Source: M0103 sp040386155
GTDB lineage: Bacteria; Bacteroidota; Bacteroidia; Flavobacteriales_D; Crocinitomicaceae
Assembly: GCA_040386155.1 (NCBI GenBank)
Contig: JAZKFZ010000003.1
Location: 496,001 to 560,000 of the forward strand
Length of the DNA stretch: 64,000 nucleotides
Reading direction: 5' to 3'
Shown: piece by piece, positions 8,874 to 17,990 of the stretch
Layout of the letters: the number at the start of each line of letters is the position of its first letter
How positions within the stretch are numbered: the stretch's first letter is position 1
The notes under the pieces: model-generated
The model's input: only the letters and a program-made list of their open reading frames with translations
Told to the model about the DNA's origin: nothing
Databases searched by the model: none
Program-made: the position numbers and the translations under genes

Positions 8874-9613
8874 AAACATTTAAAACCATCATTATCGACG
8901 ATGAACGTTTGGCGCGTGAAGAGCTAAAAAATATGTTGAAAGATTTTCTCGAAATTGAAGTCATCGATGAAGCGGTGAATGGGGAAGATGGGCTAGCTAA
9001 AATTCAGTCGCAAAAACCCGATTTAATTTTTCTGGATGTTAACATGCCTGGGTTGAATGGCTTTGAAATGATTAAGAAATTAGAGGAAATTCCTCAGGTT
9101 ATCTTTGTAACAGCCTATGACGAGTATGCTATTAAAGCTTTTGAGGTCAACGCTTTAGATTATATCTTGAAGCCAATCGACCCCGAGCGCTTGCGTGACG
9201 CAATAAGTAAGTTGACGCATAATGAAGAGGAGTTCGAAACGCATGAAAAAGAGACACCTCTGAGAAATGAACGTAAATTAACGATTCATGATCAAGTATT
9301 TATCAAAGACGGTGAAAAATGCTATTTCATTGAGTTGAGTAAAGTGCGAATGTTTGAATCAGAGGGTAATTATGTAAAGGTTTACTTTGACACATTTAAA
9401 CCATTGGTTTTAAGATCACTAAATAGTTTTGAAGATCGACTTGATGGAGAGTTCTTTTTTAGGGCAAACAGAAAATTCATTGTAAATTTGCGATGGGTAG
9501 CTAAAATAGAGAACTGGTTCAATGGAGGCTTGATGATTGAGTTAACAGATGGTGTTAAAATCGAAATTTCCCGCCGCCAAGCAATCCGTTTCAAGGATTT
9601 AATGAGCTTTTAA
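8870..9613 (+). CDS. LytTR-family response regulator
   Basis: A 247-residue regulator. The receiver domain (1-120) carries the acidic pocket DDE at 10-12, the phosphoacceptor Asp56 in LIFLDVNMPG and the conserved Lys in LKPID near 103. The LytTR DNA-binding domain (about 140-247) contains the typical VRMFESEGNYVKV strand and FFRANRKFIVN turn. It overlaps its cognate kinase by 4 bases. LytTR regulators usually bind imperfect direct repeats ahead of target promoters; no such site is evident next to this operon. Its end overlaps the convergent glycosyltransferase by 4 bases. Confidence 0.92.
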   Translation: MKTFKTIIIDDERLAREELKNMLKDFLEIEVIDEAVNGEDGLAKIQSQKPDLIFLDVNMPGLNGFEMIKKLEEIPQVIFVTAYDEYAIKAFEVNALDYILKPIDPERLRDAISKLTHNEEEFETHEKETPLRNERKLTIHDQVFIKDGEKCYFIELSKVRMFESEGNYVKVYFDTFKPLVLRSLNSFEDRLDGEFFFRANRKFIVNLRWVAKIENWFNGGLMIELTDGVKIEISRRQAIRFKDLMSF

Positions 9614-10302
9614 CGAAAGAGGATTTTCAAGAAATTGATTCCTTCCTTTGCTAGGATTGATAAGTTGACTTTTGAAAAAACCACACCAGGCTTCAATTCA
9701 ACATTCACTGTCTTGATATCCAATTTCTTTCTTGCAGCAAGCTTAATAAACTCTAAATCAAATAAAAATCGATCGATGGTGGTACTTAAAAACACCGCTT
9801 TCCCTTTCGAATTAAATCCTTTGATACCGCACTGAGAATCATCTGTTGGAATTCGAAGAAAGGTTTTTAGAAAAAATCGTAAACTTTTGGAAATGATTTT
9901 ACGTGATAGTGGCGTGTTTTTGTAATAGGAAGCTCCTCTGTGACCCAATACCACATCTGATCCTTTTTTTAACTCCTCAAAAAGAGCAATAAAGCTATCT
10001 TCTCGATAAGGAAAGTCGATATCAGTAAATACAATTATTTCTTCACTAGCTGAGCTGACACCTGTACGCAAAGCATTCCCTTTACCCTTGTTTTCTGGGT
10101 GATGAATGATTTTTGTGTTTGATAAGTTTGCCGTGATGTATTCAAAAAAATCAGGATTTACCCCCGAAGAAGCACCATCGTTGACAATAACAAGTTCAAT
10201 GGAACTCTGTGTTCTTTCCGAAATACTTTTTACTGAATGGACAACATTTTTGTGCCAATCGAGTGGGGGATTATAACATGGAAGAACTAAACTGAATTGC
10301 AT
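9610..10302 (-). CDS. Family 2 glycosyltransferase (dolichyl-phosphate-mannose-synthase-like)
   Basis: A 230-residue GT-A fold enzyme without transmembrane helices. The nucleotide-sugar half shows LPCYNPP (9-15) and VIVNDGASS (39-47), followed by GKGNALRTG and the metal-binding DxD-type motif FTDIDFPYRED near residue 92. The later DSQCGIKGFNS matches the acceptor-side motif of polyprenyl-phosphate glycosyltransferases. It therefore probably moves a sugar from a nucleotide donor to a lipid carrier at the inner membrane; donor and acceptor are unknown. It starts directly after the cvfB-like gene with no gap and is the last gene of the usp-cvfB-GT unit. Confidence 0.85.
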   Translation of the reverse strand: MQFSLVLPCYNPPLDWHKNVVHSVKSISERTQSSIELVIVNDGASSGVNPDFFEYITANLSNTKIIHHPENKGKGNALRTGVSSASEEIIVFTDIDFPYREDSFIALFEELKKGSDVVLGHRGASYYKNTPLSRKIISKSLRFFLKTFLRIPTDDSQCGIKGFNSKGKAVFLSTTIDRFLFDLEFIKLAARKKLDIKTVNVELKPGVVFSKVNLSILAKEGINFLKILFR

Positions 10303-11142
10303 CTATTCTGTTTCAATCAATTCAATTCGATCCTCAAAAATATTGATTCTTTTTGCTTTGTACAGTTTTCCAATAGATTGCTTAAACATTTTTTTACTCA
10401 TGCTCAATTGGTCACGAATATCGTCTGGATCACTTTTGTCTGAAAGATAAAGTACTTTATTCTCTTCCAGTAAGGAAAGTAGATTAGATTCAGCGCTATC
10501 AAAACGCTGTAAGGATGTTTCTTCAAAACGTAGGTCTAATTTTCCATCAGGCCGAACATTAGATACGAAGGCTGTTGTTAATTGTCCGCGTTGAATTGTT
10601 CGATTAACATCATTGTGATAGATGATCCCTCTGAACCGATCTTCAACAATCACAGTAATTCCAAGATCAGTGCTGTCACCAATTAAAATTTCAACTTCTT
10701 TTCCTAAATATTCTTGATCCTCACAAAGGTCGAGGTAACGATTAATCTTATTAGAAGCCATAAGTCGATTCGTTGCATCGTCAAGACGCAATGTCACCAA
10801 ATAATAGCGGTCGGCCTCCATTTTTTTCTGCTGCTCTTTAAACGGAACAAACAAATCTTTCCCGAGGCGCAGTCCCCAATCAAGGAAAGCACCAAAAGGA
10901 CCAACTTCTTTTACTTTTAAGTAGCGAAATTGATTCAAATAAATGAGTGGCTTTTCTGTGGTACAAATAATTCTATCTTCAGAATCTCGGTACACAAAAA
11001 CGGGAATTTTGTCGCCAAGTGAATAATTTTCTTTTAAATATTGATTTGGCAACAACACGTCGTTACCTTCTTCATCACCTAAATAGAGACCAACACTAGC
11101 AATACGAAGGACCTCGAGTACATTTTCTTCCCCTAAAATCAT
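10303..11142 (-). CDS. CvfB-family S1-like RNA-binding protein
   Basis: A 279-residue member of the CvfB/YitL family: S1-type OB folds followed by a C-terminal winged helix. Visible landmarks are the opening barrel VGLYLGDEEGNDVLLP (17-32), the second S1 domain LKVKEVGPFGAFLDWG near residue 75, a third around IVEDRFRGIIYHNDV, and the terminal helix-turn-helix with SMSKKMFKQSIGKLYK. The family binds RNA and affects virulence-factor expression in Firmicutes; its Bacteroidota role is not established. It follows the universal stress protein gene by 3 bases. Confidence 0.85.
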   Translation of the reverse strand: MILGEENVLEVLRIASVGLYLGDEEGNDVLLPNQYLKENYSLGDKIPVFVYRDSEDRIICTTEKPLIYLNQFRYLKVKEVGPFGAFLDWGLRLGKDLFVPFKEQQKKMEADRYYLVTLRLDDATNRLMASNKINRYLDLCEDQEYLGKEVEILIGDSTDLGITVIVEDRFRGIIYHNDVNRTIQRGQLTTAFVSNVRPDGKLDLRFEETSLQRFDSAESNLLSLLEENKVLYLSDKSDPDDIRDQLSMSKKMFKQSIGKLYKAKRINIFEDRIELIETE

Positions 11143-11145
11143 GAA

Positions 11146-11955
11146 TTAAAAATAAGCATTAGATGATGCAGGTTTGGAATTTATGATTAAACATGGAAGC
11201 TTTGTTTCATTGGTGATTAACACTTGAGCAAAGTTATCAAATTGAGGTAAAAGACTTTCAGTATGATAAGCAAGCGCAATCATGTCAATTTTTTGCTCCT
11301 TTGTATAATTGATAATCTTTTTAGTATACGCTCCACTTTTCTCCATCAATTGTACATTACATGGAACTGAGCGCTCACTGTATTGATTTTTCACAATCAA
11401 TATTCTATTTTTCATTTGCTGACTGAGACCTTCATCGCTTTGCTTTTCACCAACAACATGCACGGAAGCTCCAAAAATTCCTGCCATGTCGCCAGCAACG
11501 TTGACAATTTGCAAACTTTCTTTACTTAGATCGATAGGTACAATAATATTTTTAATCTCGTTTAACGGAGTATCTTTTTGAACAATCAAGAAAGGAATAT
11601 CAGCGCTAGTAATTACTTTCATAGCATTGGACCCAAATAATTTTTGAAGTCCAGTAGCACCATGCGTGCCCATAATCACTAATTGCGCTCCTTCATCTTC
11701 CGCAACCTTGCCAATTTCGTCAAAAATAGATCCTTCTCGAACAAGTTTTTTTATTTCAACACCATACGGCAATTCTTGGCGTGCTATAATAGCATCCATT
11801 TGTGAATTTGCTTTTAAAATTTCCGCTTTTGAAGCACAAAGGTGAAGGAGAATAATTTCTGACTTCACTTTTTTCCCCATGTGAAGAGCGTAGTTGAGAG
11901 CTGTTTCTCCGACAACTGAAAAGTCGTGAGGAACCAAATAGATATTTTTACTCAT
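11146..11955 (-). CDS. Tandem-domain universal stress protein
   Basis: A 269-residue protein with two UspA domains. The first opens with YLVPHDFSVVGETALNYAL and ends with the nucleotide-binding motif IMGTHGATGLQKLFGSNA (about 91-108), a good match to the G-2x-G-9x-G(S/T) ATP-binding pattern. The second (about 140-269) begins IIVPIDLSKES and has a degenerate loop, so probably only one domain binds ATP. Cytosolic stress-response role. It is first in a minus-strand operon with cvfB-like and glycosyltransferase genes and has its own -7 box. Confidence 0.88.
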   Translation of the reverse strand: MSKNIYLVPHDFSVVGETALNYALHMGKKVKSEIILLHLCASKAEILKANSQMDAIIARQELPYGVEIKKLVREGSIFDEIGKVAEDEGAQLVIMGTHGATGLQKLFGSNAMKVITSADIPFLIVQKDTPLNEIKNIIVPIDLSKESLQIVNVAGDMAGIFGASVHVVGEKQSDEGLSQQMKNRILIVKNQYSERSVPCNVQLMEKSGAYTKKIINYTKEQKIDMIALAYHTESLLPQFDNFAQVLITNETKLPCLIINSKPASSNAYF

Positions 11956-11971
11956 TGTAAAACGATTTATT

Positions 11972-11979
11972 CAAAAGTA
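11972..11979 (-). promoter_or_regulatory. -7 promoter box of the usp operon
   Basis: The minus strand reads TACTTTTG, an exact TAnnTTTG match 16 bases before the ATG at 11955. Confidence 0.5.
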
Positions 11980-12063
11980 ATCATATTTAAACTTCTAGCA
12001 AAAAAATGTTCCTTTTCCATCAAAACAATGTCGTTAATAACTCTCAATTAAATTGATTTTCAG

Positions 12064-13155
12064 CTATTTACGTCTTTTTTTCTTCGTTCCCAACACAGAG
12101 CTCATTTGCGAAGGGTCGCGCTTGTCTTTAACATTAGGAATTTCATTTTTCGGATCTTTATTTTTTTCGTCATTCAACTGATCTTCAGGTGTCATAGCAG
12201 TGTGCTTGTATCCACCAGTAGGATCTTTTGAATCTTCCGGATTTATCCAACCTTGCTTAACTTCCTTCTCTTCAGGAAGTCCCGTTTTTTTATTCATCAC
12301 TCGTATGGTGTGCGTTTTTTCAGCAGCAACTGGATTAACGCTAATGACATCTTCTTTAAGCACCCACTTACCATCATCATAATACATAGCATCGTACGAC
12401 ATATCAGGCACATAAAAAGAATAGAAACCTTCTAATCCTGGTGCTTCTGGCGATAAATGGTCGAAAATGATGCGTTTGTATTGATCATCGTATTTTAAGG
12501 ACATTGTTGCCGTTTCTGAATGCTCAAAATAAACGCGTTTCAATGTTTTATCTTTCAACTTAAAAATCGGACTTCCTAATTTTGCCTGATTACCGACAAA
12601 ATAAAGAGCATCAATCAGTTTTTTATTACTCGCAGCCGTTGCACCATCCCAACCAAGAAGGGTGTAAATTGTTTTTGAACCTTTCTTGACAGGAATTATT
12701 TTGTAATACAATGCCCCATACCAATCAGTTTGGGCTAAAATGTCTTCGGGTTGCTCAGGAAGCATGAAAGAATTATCGACTAATTCTACCAATTGAACAC
12801 CTTTCTTTTTGTCTGTATTGTTAAGAATAAAGCAATGGTATACTTGCGTTTGGTCTGCCTGCTCAACATTCCAGTTGATAATGCGGACCATACCATCAGG
12901 ACTATTAATAAAGCCAACAGATTTTAATTCAGAAAAAGGATAGGAGTATGCTTCCTCAAGTTCTAAGGTGCTTTTCAACAGCATCTTGAAATTTGAGTTG
13001 GCGATTTTTTTTGCAGCATCACCTTCAGCTTTTCGCAGCGTATCTAGCAGAACAACTAATTTCTGCTCATTCTCATACAATTGTTCTTGTTGCGCAAAAG
13101 CAGTGCTAATGGAAGCAATGAAGGCGATAAAAAAAGGAAACAGTTTCATGTTCAT
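12064..13155 (-). CDS. Conserved secreted protein of unknown function
   Basis: A 363-residue protein with a signal peptide (MNMKLFPFFIAFIASIS, cleavage near AFAQQ). The body has segments that look conserved in Bacteroidota (LKSVGFINSPDGMVRIINW near 80-96, YTLLGWDGATAASNKKLIDAL near 165) but no catalytic signature that I recognise. The C-terminal 80 residues are very rich in Lys, Glu, Asp and Pro and look disordered, ending in a basic KKKRRK tail. It has no T9SS sorting domain, so it is probably periplasmic. It is a single gene between usp and rpe, with no close partner. Confidence 0.75.
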   Translation of the reverse strand: MNMKLFPFFIAFIASISTAFAQQEQLYENEQKLVVLLDTLRKAEGDAAKKIANSNFKMLLKSTLELEEAYSYPFSELKSVGFINSPDGMVRIINWNVEQADQTQVYHCFILNNTDKKKGVQLVELVDNSFMLPEQPEDILAQTDWYGALYYKIIPVKKGSKTIYTLLGWDGATAASNKKLIDALYFVGNQAKLGSPIFKLKDKTLKRVYFEHSETATMSLKYDDQYKRIIFDHLSPEAPGLEGFYSFYVPDMSYDAMYYDDGKWVLKEDVISVNPVAAEKTHTIRVMNKKTGLPEEKEVKQGWINPEDSKDPTGGYKHTAMTPEDQLNDEKNKDPKNEIPNVKDKRDPSQMSSVLGTKKKRRK

Positions 13156-13207
13156 ACTATCAGAAACGTATTTAAAGACAAATTGTTACTTGCAAAAACA
13201 ACACCAA

Positions 13208-13858
13208 CTATAAATTTTTCAACGCAGCGATCGTGGCGGTGGGATTTTCTGAGTTAAATACAAAGCTACCTGCCACCAAGACATCAGCACCAGCACCTAC
13301 CAATTCTCTACCTGTGTCAAGATTTACACCACCATCAACCTCAATTAATGCGTGCGATCCACAGTGATTTATCAAATTTCTTGTCTGTTCAACTTTTAAG
13401 AGTGCATTGTTGATGAATTTTTGTCCACCAAAACCAGGATTCACCGACATGATCAGCACCAAATCAAGATCAGCTATTACATCTTGCAAAAAATCAACTG
13501 GAGTACTTGGATTTAAAGCTACCCCCGCCTTCATTCCAGACTCCTTGATGGATTGAATAGTGCGGTGCAAATGCGTACATGATTCATAATGAACCGTCAA
13601 AATATCTGCTCCAGCATTTTTAAAATCCTGAATATATAGATCTGGGTTTTTAATCATTAAATGCACATCCATTGGCTTTGTAGCATGCTTCTTAATAGCA
13701 GAGAGCACTGGAAATCCGAAAGAAATGTTGGGTACAAAAACGCCGTCCATTACGTCAATATGAAACCAATCGGCATTGGATTGATTGATCATTTCGGTGT
13801 CTCGCTGAATGTTAGCGAAATCACATGAAAGCATGGAAGGTGAAATAAGTACTGACAT
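13208..13858 (-). CDS. rpe: Ribulose-phosphate 3-epimerase
   Basis: Interconverts ribulose 5-phosphate and xylulose 5-phosphate in the pentose phosphate pathway. At 216 residues it has normal length for this TIM barrel. Catalytic and metal-site motifs are all present: SMLSCDFANI at 8-17, HIDVMDGVFVPNISFG at 33-48 with the acid/base Asp, DVHLMI at 63-68, MSVNPGFGGQ near 136, and VDGGVN near 173 followed by the phosphate-binding AGADVLVAGS. Cytosolic. A -7 box lies 18 bases before the ATG. Confidence 0.97.
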   Translation of the reverse strand: MSVLISPSMLSCDFANIQRDTEMINQSNADWFHIDVMDGVFVPNISFGFPVLSAIKKHATKPMDVHLMIKNPDLYIQDFKNAGADILTVHYESCTHLHRTIQSIKESGMKAGVALNPSTPVDFLQDVIADLDLVLIMSVNPGFGGQKFINNALLKVEQTRNLINHCGSHALIEVDGGVNLDTGRELVGAGADVLVAGSFVFNSENPTATIAALKNL

Positions 13859-13876
13859 TTATTTTAGTTTTATTTA

Positions 13877-13884
13877 CAAAGATA
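13877..13884 (-). promoter_or_regulatory. -7 promoter box of rpe
   Basis: The minus strand reads TATCTTTG, an exact TAnnTTTG box 18 bases before the rpe ATG at 13858. Confidence 0.5.
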
Positions 13885-13906
13885 AGAGATTGACTCAAAA
13901 CCATCC

Positions 13907-15523
13907 TTATTTATTGATATCTCGCATCGATTTTAAGAATTTTTCATCTCGATGATAAATATCTAAATAAAAAATCAAATCTTCCTCAGTTGCTACTACT
14001 GATTGGTATTCCACGTACACCGGCACAGGATCTATCAAACGAATCGGATAATTTTTCGCAACAATAAGTAAGCTATCCAAGGAGTCGCCAATTAGGTGAT
14101 TTCCACGCCTTTTGTTGAGCGTTGAATCGTTGTTAAGCATCAATCTTGCTAAGGAATCGGGCAGGGCACAACGCATACATCCATGTGAGTAGGAGCGTAC
14201 ATCCGATTTAAAGAAATTCTTTTGGGGTGAATCATGAACATAGACACTATACTTGTTGTGAAATTCAAACTTCACGATGCCTAAACTGTTTTTTGGACCT
14301 GGTTCTTGCACAATTTTGTAAGGGAATGTTTTATTTGGAATCTTTTTCCAATTTACACTTGCAGGATCAATTTCAGTATCACCACGAAACAACTTGTAAT
14401 TGTGACGTTTAATGTATCCACTATTCGCTTTCTGTGCAGGCAATATTTCTTTTGAACTAATGGAAAAAGGTACCGTCCAGTAGGGATATACAACAATAGT
14501 GTGGATTTTTGACTTTAATTGTGGGGTTTGATTCGAATATTTCCCAATAACAACGTTATGAACGCTTCTCAAAGTGTCATCAATCACATAGCGCAAAAGG
14601 TATTCAGGTAAATTAATGCGTACAAATTTAGATGGATATTGCACTTTCGTTCTAATTTTATCCAGCGTTAATGCAGCTCTCAAAATTTTATCATACGTAC
14701 TTTCATTTAATGCCGTAGCTGTGTGCGTGCCCACTTTTCCATCTGGTTTTAAGCCATTTTGAATTTGAAAAGTTTTTAATGCTTTATCAAAAAGAATATT
14801 CGAAGTATCGATTGACGAGAGATAGCCCTTTAAATGCAAAGCTTGTGCAGCATTTTTTTTCCAATTAACAGAATCCTCTTTAATTGATTTTACTTGAAAA
14901 GTGGTTCGATCTAGTGGGTACAAAGAACAAAATTCATATATTTTTCGCGCTAAAAATTGATAATTCGAATCGGCACTTGAACATGTAAATAGATATTCAG
15001 GGAGTTCTTTAAAATCATTTTTCGCTAGTAAATTGTCATATGCAGACTGTTGCGAGCATTTCGGTGTTGTATAGATCGAATCTTTAAAAAAACCATTTTG
15101 AATGTCGTGCAGCATAATGGAACTTTTCGCCGTCATCAAAATATCCGCAATGATTGGATGTTTCTCGTTTTTGGCTTGTAAAGCAATTCTGTTTTCTGGA
15201 ATTCCATACCACAGTGGGCGATCAACTAAATCTTTTATTTTTGATCCTTTTTCTGAAAGTGTTAAATTAGAATCTGGACCTTGAAACCACAGTAGTTTAT
15301 AGTTATTCTTTTTGTAACGATCTGATAACCATTGAATAACTGAGTCGTTAAGTTGCAATTGATTTTTTAATTCACCCTCCAAGCACATTTTTAGCTTTGA
15401 AGCGCTTTTAATTTTCTTAGAAAATAAAAGATTTTCTTTCGGCTTGTTATCACCTTGATTAGTACAAGAGTACAGCACTAAAGCAATAGAAAGAGCTGAG
15501 AATAACGTGGTAGGAAAGCGCAT
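13907..15523 (-). CDS. L,D-transpeptidase, YcbB/LdtD-like lipoprotein
   Basis: A 538-residue protein with a lipoprotein signal (lipobox LYSC near residues 17-20). The order is an N-terminal scaffold domain, a peptidoglycan-binding helical domain (about 235-270, ALKTFQIQNGLKPDGKVG) and an L,D-transpeptidase catalytic domain. The signature is clear: HDSP at the conserved His, and SHGCMRC with the nucleophile Cys449. It should make 3-3 cross-links in peptidoglycan, or attach proteins to it, in the periplasm. Length and order match the YcbB group rather than the short ErfK type. It is transcribed alone and divergent from the rhomboid gene. Confidence 0.92.
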   Translation of the reverse strand: MRFPTTLFSALSIALVLYSCTNQGDNKPKENLLFSKKIKSASKLKMCLEGELKNQLQLNDSVIQWLSDRYKKNNYKLLWFQGPDSNLTLSEKGSKIKDLVDRPLWYGIPENRIALQAKNEKHPIIADILMTAKSSIMLHDIQNGFFKDSIYTTPKCSQQSAYDNLLAKNDFKELPEYLFTCSSADSNYQFLARKIYEFCSLYPLDRTTFQVKSIKEDSVNWKKNAAQALHLKGYLSSIDTSNILFDKALKTFQIQNGLKPDGKVGTHTATALNESTYDKILRAALTLDKIRTKVQYPSKFVRINLPEYLLRYVIDDTLRSVHNVVIGKYSNQTPQLKSKIHTIVVYPYWTVPFSISSKEILPAQKANSGYIKRHNYKLFRGDTEIDPASVNWKKIPNKTFPYKIVQEPGPKNSLGIVKFEFHNKYSVYVHDSPQKNFFKSDVRSYSHGCMRCALPDSLARLMLNNDSTLNKRRGNHLIGDSLDSLLIVAKNYPIRLIDPVPVYVEYQSVVATEEDLIFYLDIYHRDEKFLKSMRDINK

Positions 15524-15566
15524 TAATAGTTTATTTTAGCTTAAATTTATATCAAAATAATTACAA

Positions 15567-16181
15567 ATGGTCGTTTCAGTACTATTAATTTTAATTGGAA
15601 TAACTTCCCTGATTTCATACAACGGCTTTAATGACCAGCGAATTAGTCAAAAACTTGCTTTTTCGCCTTATTTAATTGTGCATCACAAAGAATGGCATAG
15701 AATGATAAGTCATGTCTTAATTCATGCCGATTTTACGCATTTACTTTTCAATATGATGTCGCTCTATTTCTTAGGAACGGCCTTAGAAAATAGCTTAATC
15801 CTGCAATACGGGGTGCAACTGGGTGAAATACATTTCTTATTGATTTACATTTTGGGAGGAATTTTCGCAGGTGCATATCCATTATTCAAACATCGCGACA
15901 ACCCAAATTACCAAGCGGTTGGTGCTTCAGGAGCTGTTGCTGCCGTTATTTTCGCATGTATTATTTGGAATCCGGGTATGGAATTGTTACTTTTTATGAT
16001 ACCAATTCCAATTCCGGCTTATATTTTTGGGCCGGTTTATCTTGCTATTGAGTATTTTCAGCACAGAAGAGGAGGGACGGGAGTTGCACACGATGCGCAC
16101 ATTGGTGGGGCTATTTTTGGCATTATTTACATTTTATTTATTAATATTGAAAAAGGAACACACTTTCTCGATAATTTATAG
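15567..16181 (+). CDS. Rhomboid-family intramembrane serine protease
   Basis: A 204-residue protein with six predicted helices, the minimal bacterial rhomboid core. The catalytic dyad is visible: Ser121 in AVGASGAV on helix 4 and His178 in DAHIGGAIFG on helix 6. The oxyanion-side motif is present in HADFTHLLFNMMS on helix 2. It cleaves membrane proteins within or near the bilayer; substrates are unknown. It is followed after 9 bases by the class IV aminotransferase gene, so the two are probably co-transcribed, though no functional link is evident. Confidence 0.93.
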   Translation: MVVSVLLILIGITSLISYNGFNDQRISQKLAFSPYLIVHHKEWHRMISHVLIHADFTHLLFNMMSLYFLGTALENSLILQYGVQLGEIHFLLIYILGGIFAGAYPLFKHRDNPNYQAVGASGAVAAVIFACIIWNPGMELLLFMIPIPIPAYIFGPVYLAIEYFQHRRGGTGVAHDAHIGGAIFGIIYILFINIEKGTHFLDNL

Positions 16182-16190
16182 TACCTACTT

Positions 16191-17036
16191 ATGCTTTATA
16201 TCAATAATAACGGAACAGTTTTAAGCAATGATGCCCCTACAATTTATGCAGGAAACCGAGCACATTTGTATGGTGATGGTGTTTTTGAAAGCATTCGAAT
16301 TTTGAATGGGAAGCCATTGAATTTGGAAAATCATATCGTTAGAATGCTGGAAGGTGCGAAGGCGATTAAGATGAGATCTCCTAATTTCTATACCACCTCG
16401 TTTTTTGAAGATCGAATTTTAGAATTGTGCCGAAAATCTGAAATTACAGAAGGAGGGAAGTGCAGGATTTCTATTGATCGTGAAATTGGTGGTTCATTTC
16501 GACCAGATTCAAACGAAACTACCTATTTTATTGAAGTATACCCTTATGAGAGCAACAGTTTCGAGTTAAATTCTAAAGGAATGGAAGTTGACTTATTTAC
16601 TGAAATGAAAAAGGAGAAGAATTTTCTTTCTAACTATAAAACTAAAAATGGCCTCATGTATGTGATGGCTGCAATTAATGCGCAAGGTAGAAACTTAGAC
16701 GACCTTTTAATTTCTAGTGATAGAGGAGGGATTTTAGAAAGTTCGAACTCCAATTTATTTGTGGTGAGTAATGGTGTTTTATACACCCCAGGCTTAGACG
16801 AAGGATGCATTGCTGGAACCATGCGCATGCAAATCATTAACTTGGCTTTACAAAACAAAATTAAAGTGTACGAAAGTACTATTATGCCTCAACACTTGTT
16901 GGCAGCCGATGAAATTTTCCTTACGAACGCCATTCGTGGTATCAATTGGGTAAGCGGTTATCGCACAAAACGCTATTTTAACAATATGTCGAGAAAGCTA
17001 GTGGCGATCTTGAATGATCATTGGGAACAAAATTAA
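16191..17036 (+). CDS. Class IV (fold type IV) PLP aminotransferase or aminodeoxychorismate-lyase-like enzyme
   Basis: A 281-residue enzyme of the branched-chain/D-amino acid aminotransferase fold. The N-terminal block AHLYGDGVFESIRI (24-37), the probable PLP Lys150 in NYKTKNGL, the ILESSNSNLF phosphate-side loop and the DEIFLTNAIRGI segment near 240 all match. The motif set resembles PabC and related 4-amino-4-deoxychorismate lyases and branched-chain aminotransferases about equally, so substrate is not assigned; a role in folate or amino-acid metabolism is likely. No pabA/pabB neighbours are in the window to decide. Confidence 0.85.
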   Translation: MLYINNNGTVLSNDAPTIYAGNRAHLYGDGVFESIRILNGKPLNLENHIVRMLEGAKAIKMRSPNFYTTSFFEDRILELCRKSEITEGGKCRISIDREIGGSFRPDSNETTYFIEVYPYESNSFELNSKGMEVDLFTEMKKEKNFLSNYKTKNGLMYVMAAINAQGRNLDDLLISSDRGGILESSNSNLFVVSNGVLYTPGLDEGCIAGTMRMQIINLALQNKIKVYESTIMPQHLLAADEIFLTNAIRGINWVSGYRTKRYFNNMSRKLVAILNDHWEQN

Positions 17037-17057
17037 TCACTTCGAGTAAAACTTTAA

Positions 17058-17837
17058 GTGAATTCTACAGTAATTTCCATAACACTTGGATTAGGTATTG
17101 GTCTCGGCGCTTTGATCGGTTATTCGCGGTTAACACTCAAAAAAGGAACATTAAGTCGTGACCCAAATCGACCTTTTCCGCATCAATGGCGAAGTATTTT
17201 AACGCGAAAAGTACAGTTTTACAATCGCTTGAATACCTTAGATAAGGCAAAATTTGAAAAGCGAGTTCATATCTTTTTATTGAATGTACAAATTGTTGGA
17301 ATGAATACAGTTGTCACGCACGAAGATCGAATTTTAGTAGCTTCTGGAGCCGTAATTCCAGTTTTTGGATTTCAGAAATGGCATTATGCTAACCTTACTT
17401 TAGTAGAGATTTATCCTGATAAGTTTCAAATTGGCAATACCGATCAATTTGCAAACGGATTGGTTGGTAGTGGCGCAATGGAGGGAAAAATGAAATTGTC
17501 TCGACGAGCACTTGTAGATGGTTTTACCAATCAAGATAATCAGCAAAATGTGGCTATTCATGAATTTGTGCATCTCTTAGATCAACAGGACGGTAAAATT
17601 GATGGCGTACTGCGCACTATATTATCTGATGTTGATGTGGATCTATGGATGCAGGTAGTTCGCAACAACATGAAATTAATTGACCAGGGAAATTCGATTA
17701 TTCGTGACTATGGAAAAACCAACGAAGCAGAATTTTTTGCTGTGGCCAGCGAATTTTTTTTTGAAAGTCCAGATTTGTTAGCAAGAGAACAACCATTGCT
17801 GTTTGATGCGATAAGTAAGTTTTACAATCCGGTATAG
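17058..17837 (+). CDS. MtfA/M90-like zinc peptidase with membrane anchor
   Basis: A 259-residue protein that must begin at the GTG at 17058, because a stop codon (TAA) immediately precedes it in frame. One N-terminal transmembrane segment (residues 5-23) anchors it. The zinc site is HEFVH at 168-172 in AIHEFVHLLDQQDGKIDG, with the downstream acidic ligand in EAEFFAVASEFFFE. These features match the M90/MtfA (DgsA anti-repressor) zinc-dependent peptidases. In Enterobacteria MtfA titrates the glucose regulator Mlc; there is no sign of that regulon here, so only a peptidase role is proposed. Confidence 0.88.
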   Translation: MNSTVISITLGLGIGLGALIGYSRLTLKKGTLSRDPNRPFPHQWRSILTRKVQFYNRLNTLDKAKFEKRVHIFLLNVQIVGMNTVVTHEDRILVASGAVIPVFGFQKWHYANLTLVEIYPDKFQIGNTDQFANGLVGSGAMEGKMKLSRRALVDGFTNQDNQQNVAIHEFVHLLDQQDGKIDGVLRTILSDVDVDLWMQVVRNNMKLIDQGNSIIRDYGKTNEAEFFAVASEFFFESPDLLAREQPLLFDAISKFYNPV

Positions 17838-17978
17838 ATAGATTGATGGTTGCTAAGCATTGAATATAGATTAAAGTTATTTGTCTTATAATTAATATTA
17901 TGTTAAATAGTTATTAGGAACTTGCAAACCATTACTAATTTACTTCCACCCGAGAACGCTACATCCAACTCTATTTCT

Positions 17979-17990
17979 TAAATTTGCTGT
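17979..17990 (+). promoter_or_regulatory. -7 box four bases before the lipoprotein start (leaderless candidate)
   Basis: TAAATTTG at 17979-17986, then CTGT, then the ATG at 17991. Box, spacer length and even the spacer sequence are the same as at the sensor kinase gene (7830). Confidence 0.55.

Noticed and set aside
17838..17978. Possible small RNA or tRNA in the gap before 17991
   Set aside because: No cloverleaf, conserved TTC arm or hairpin with a U-tract could be found.
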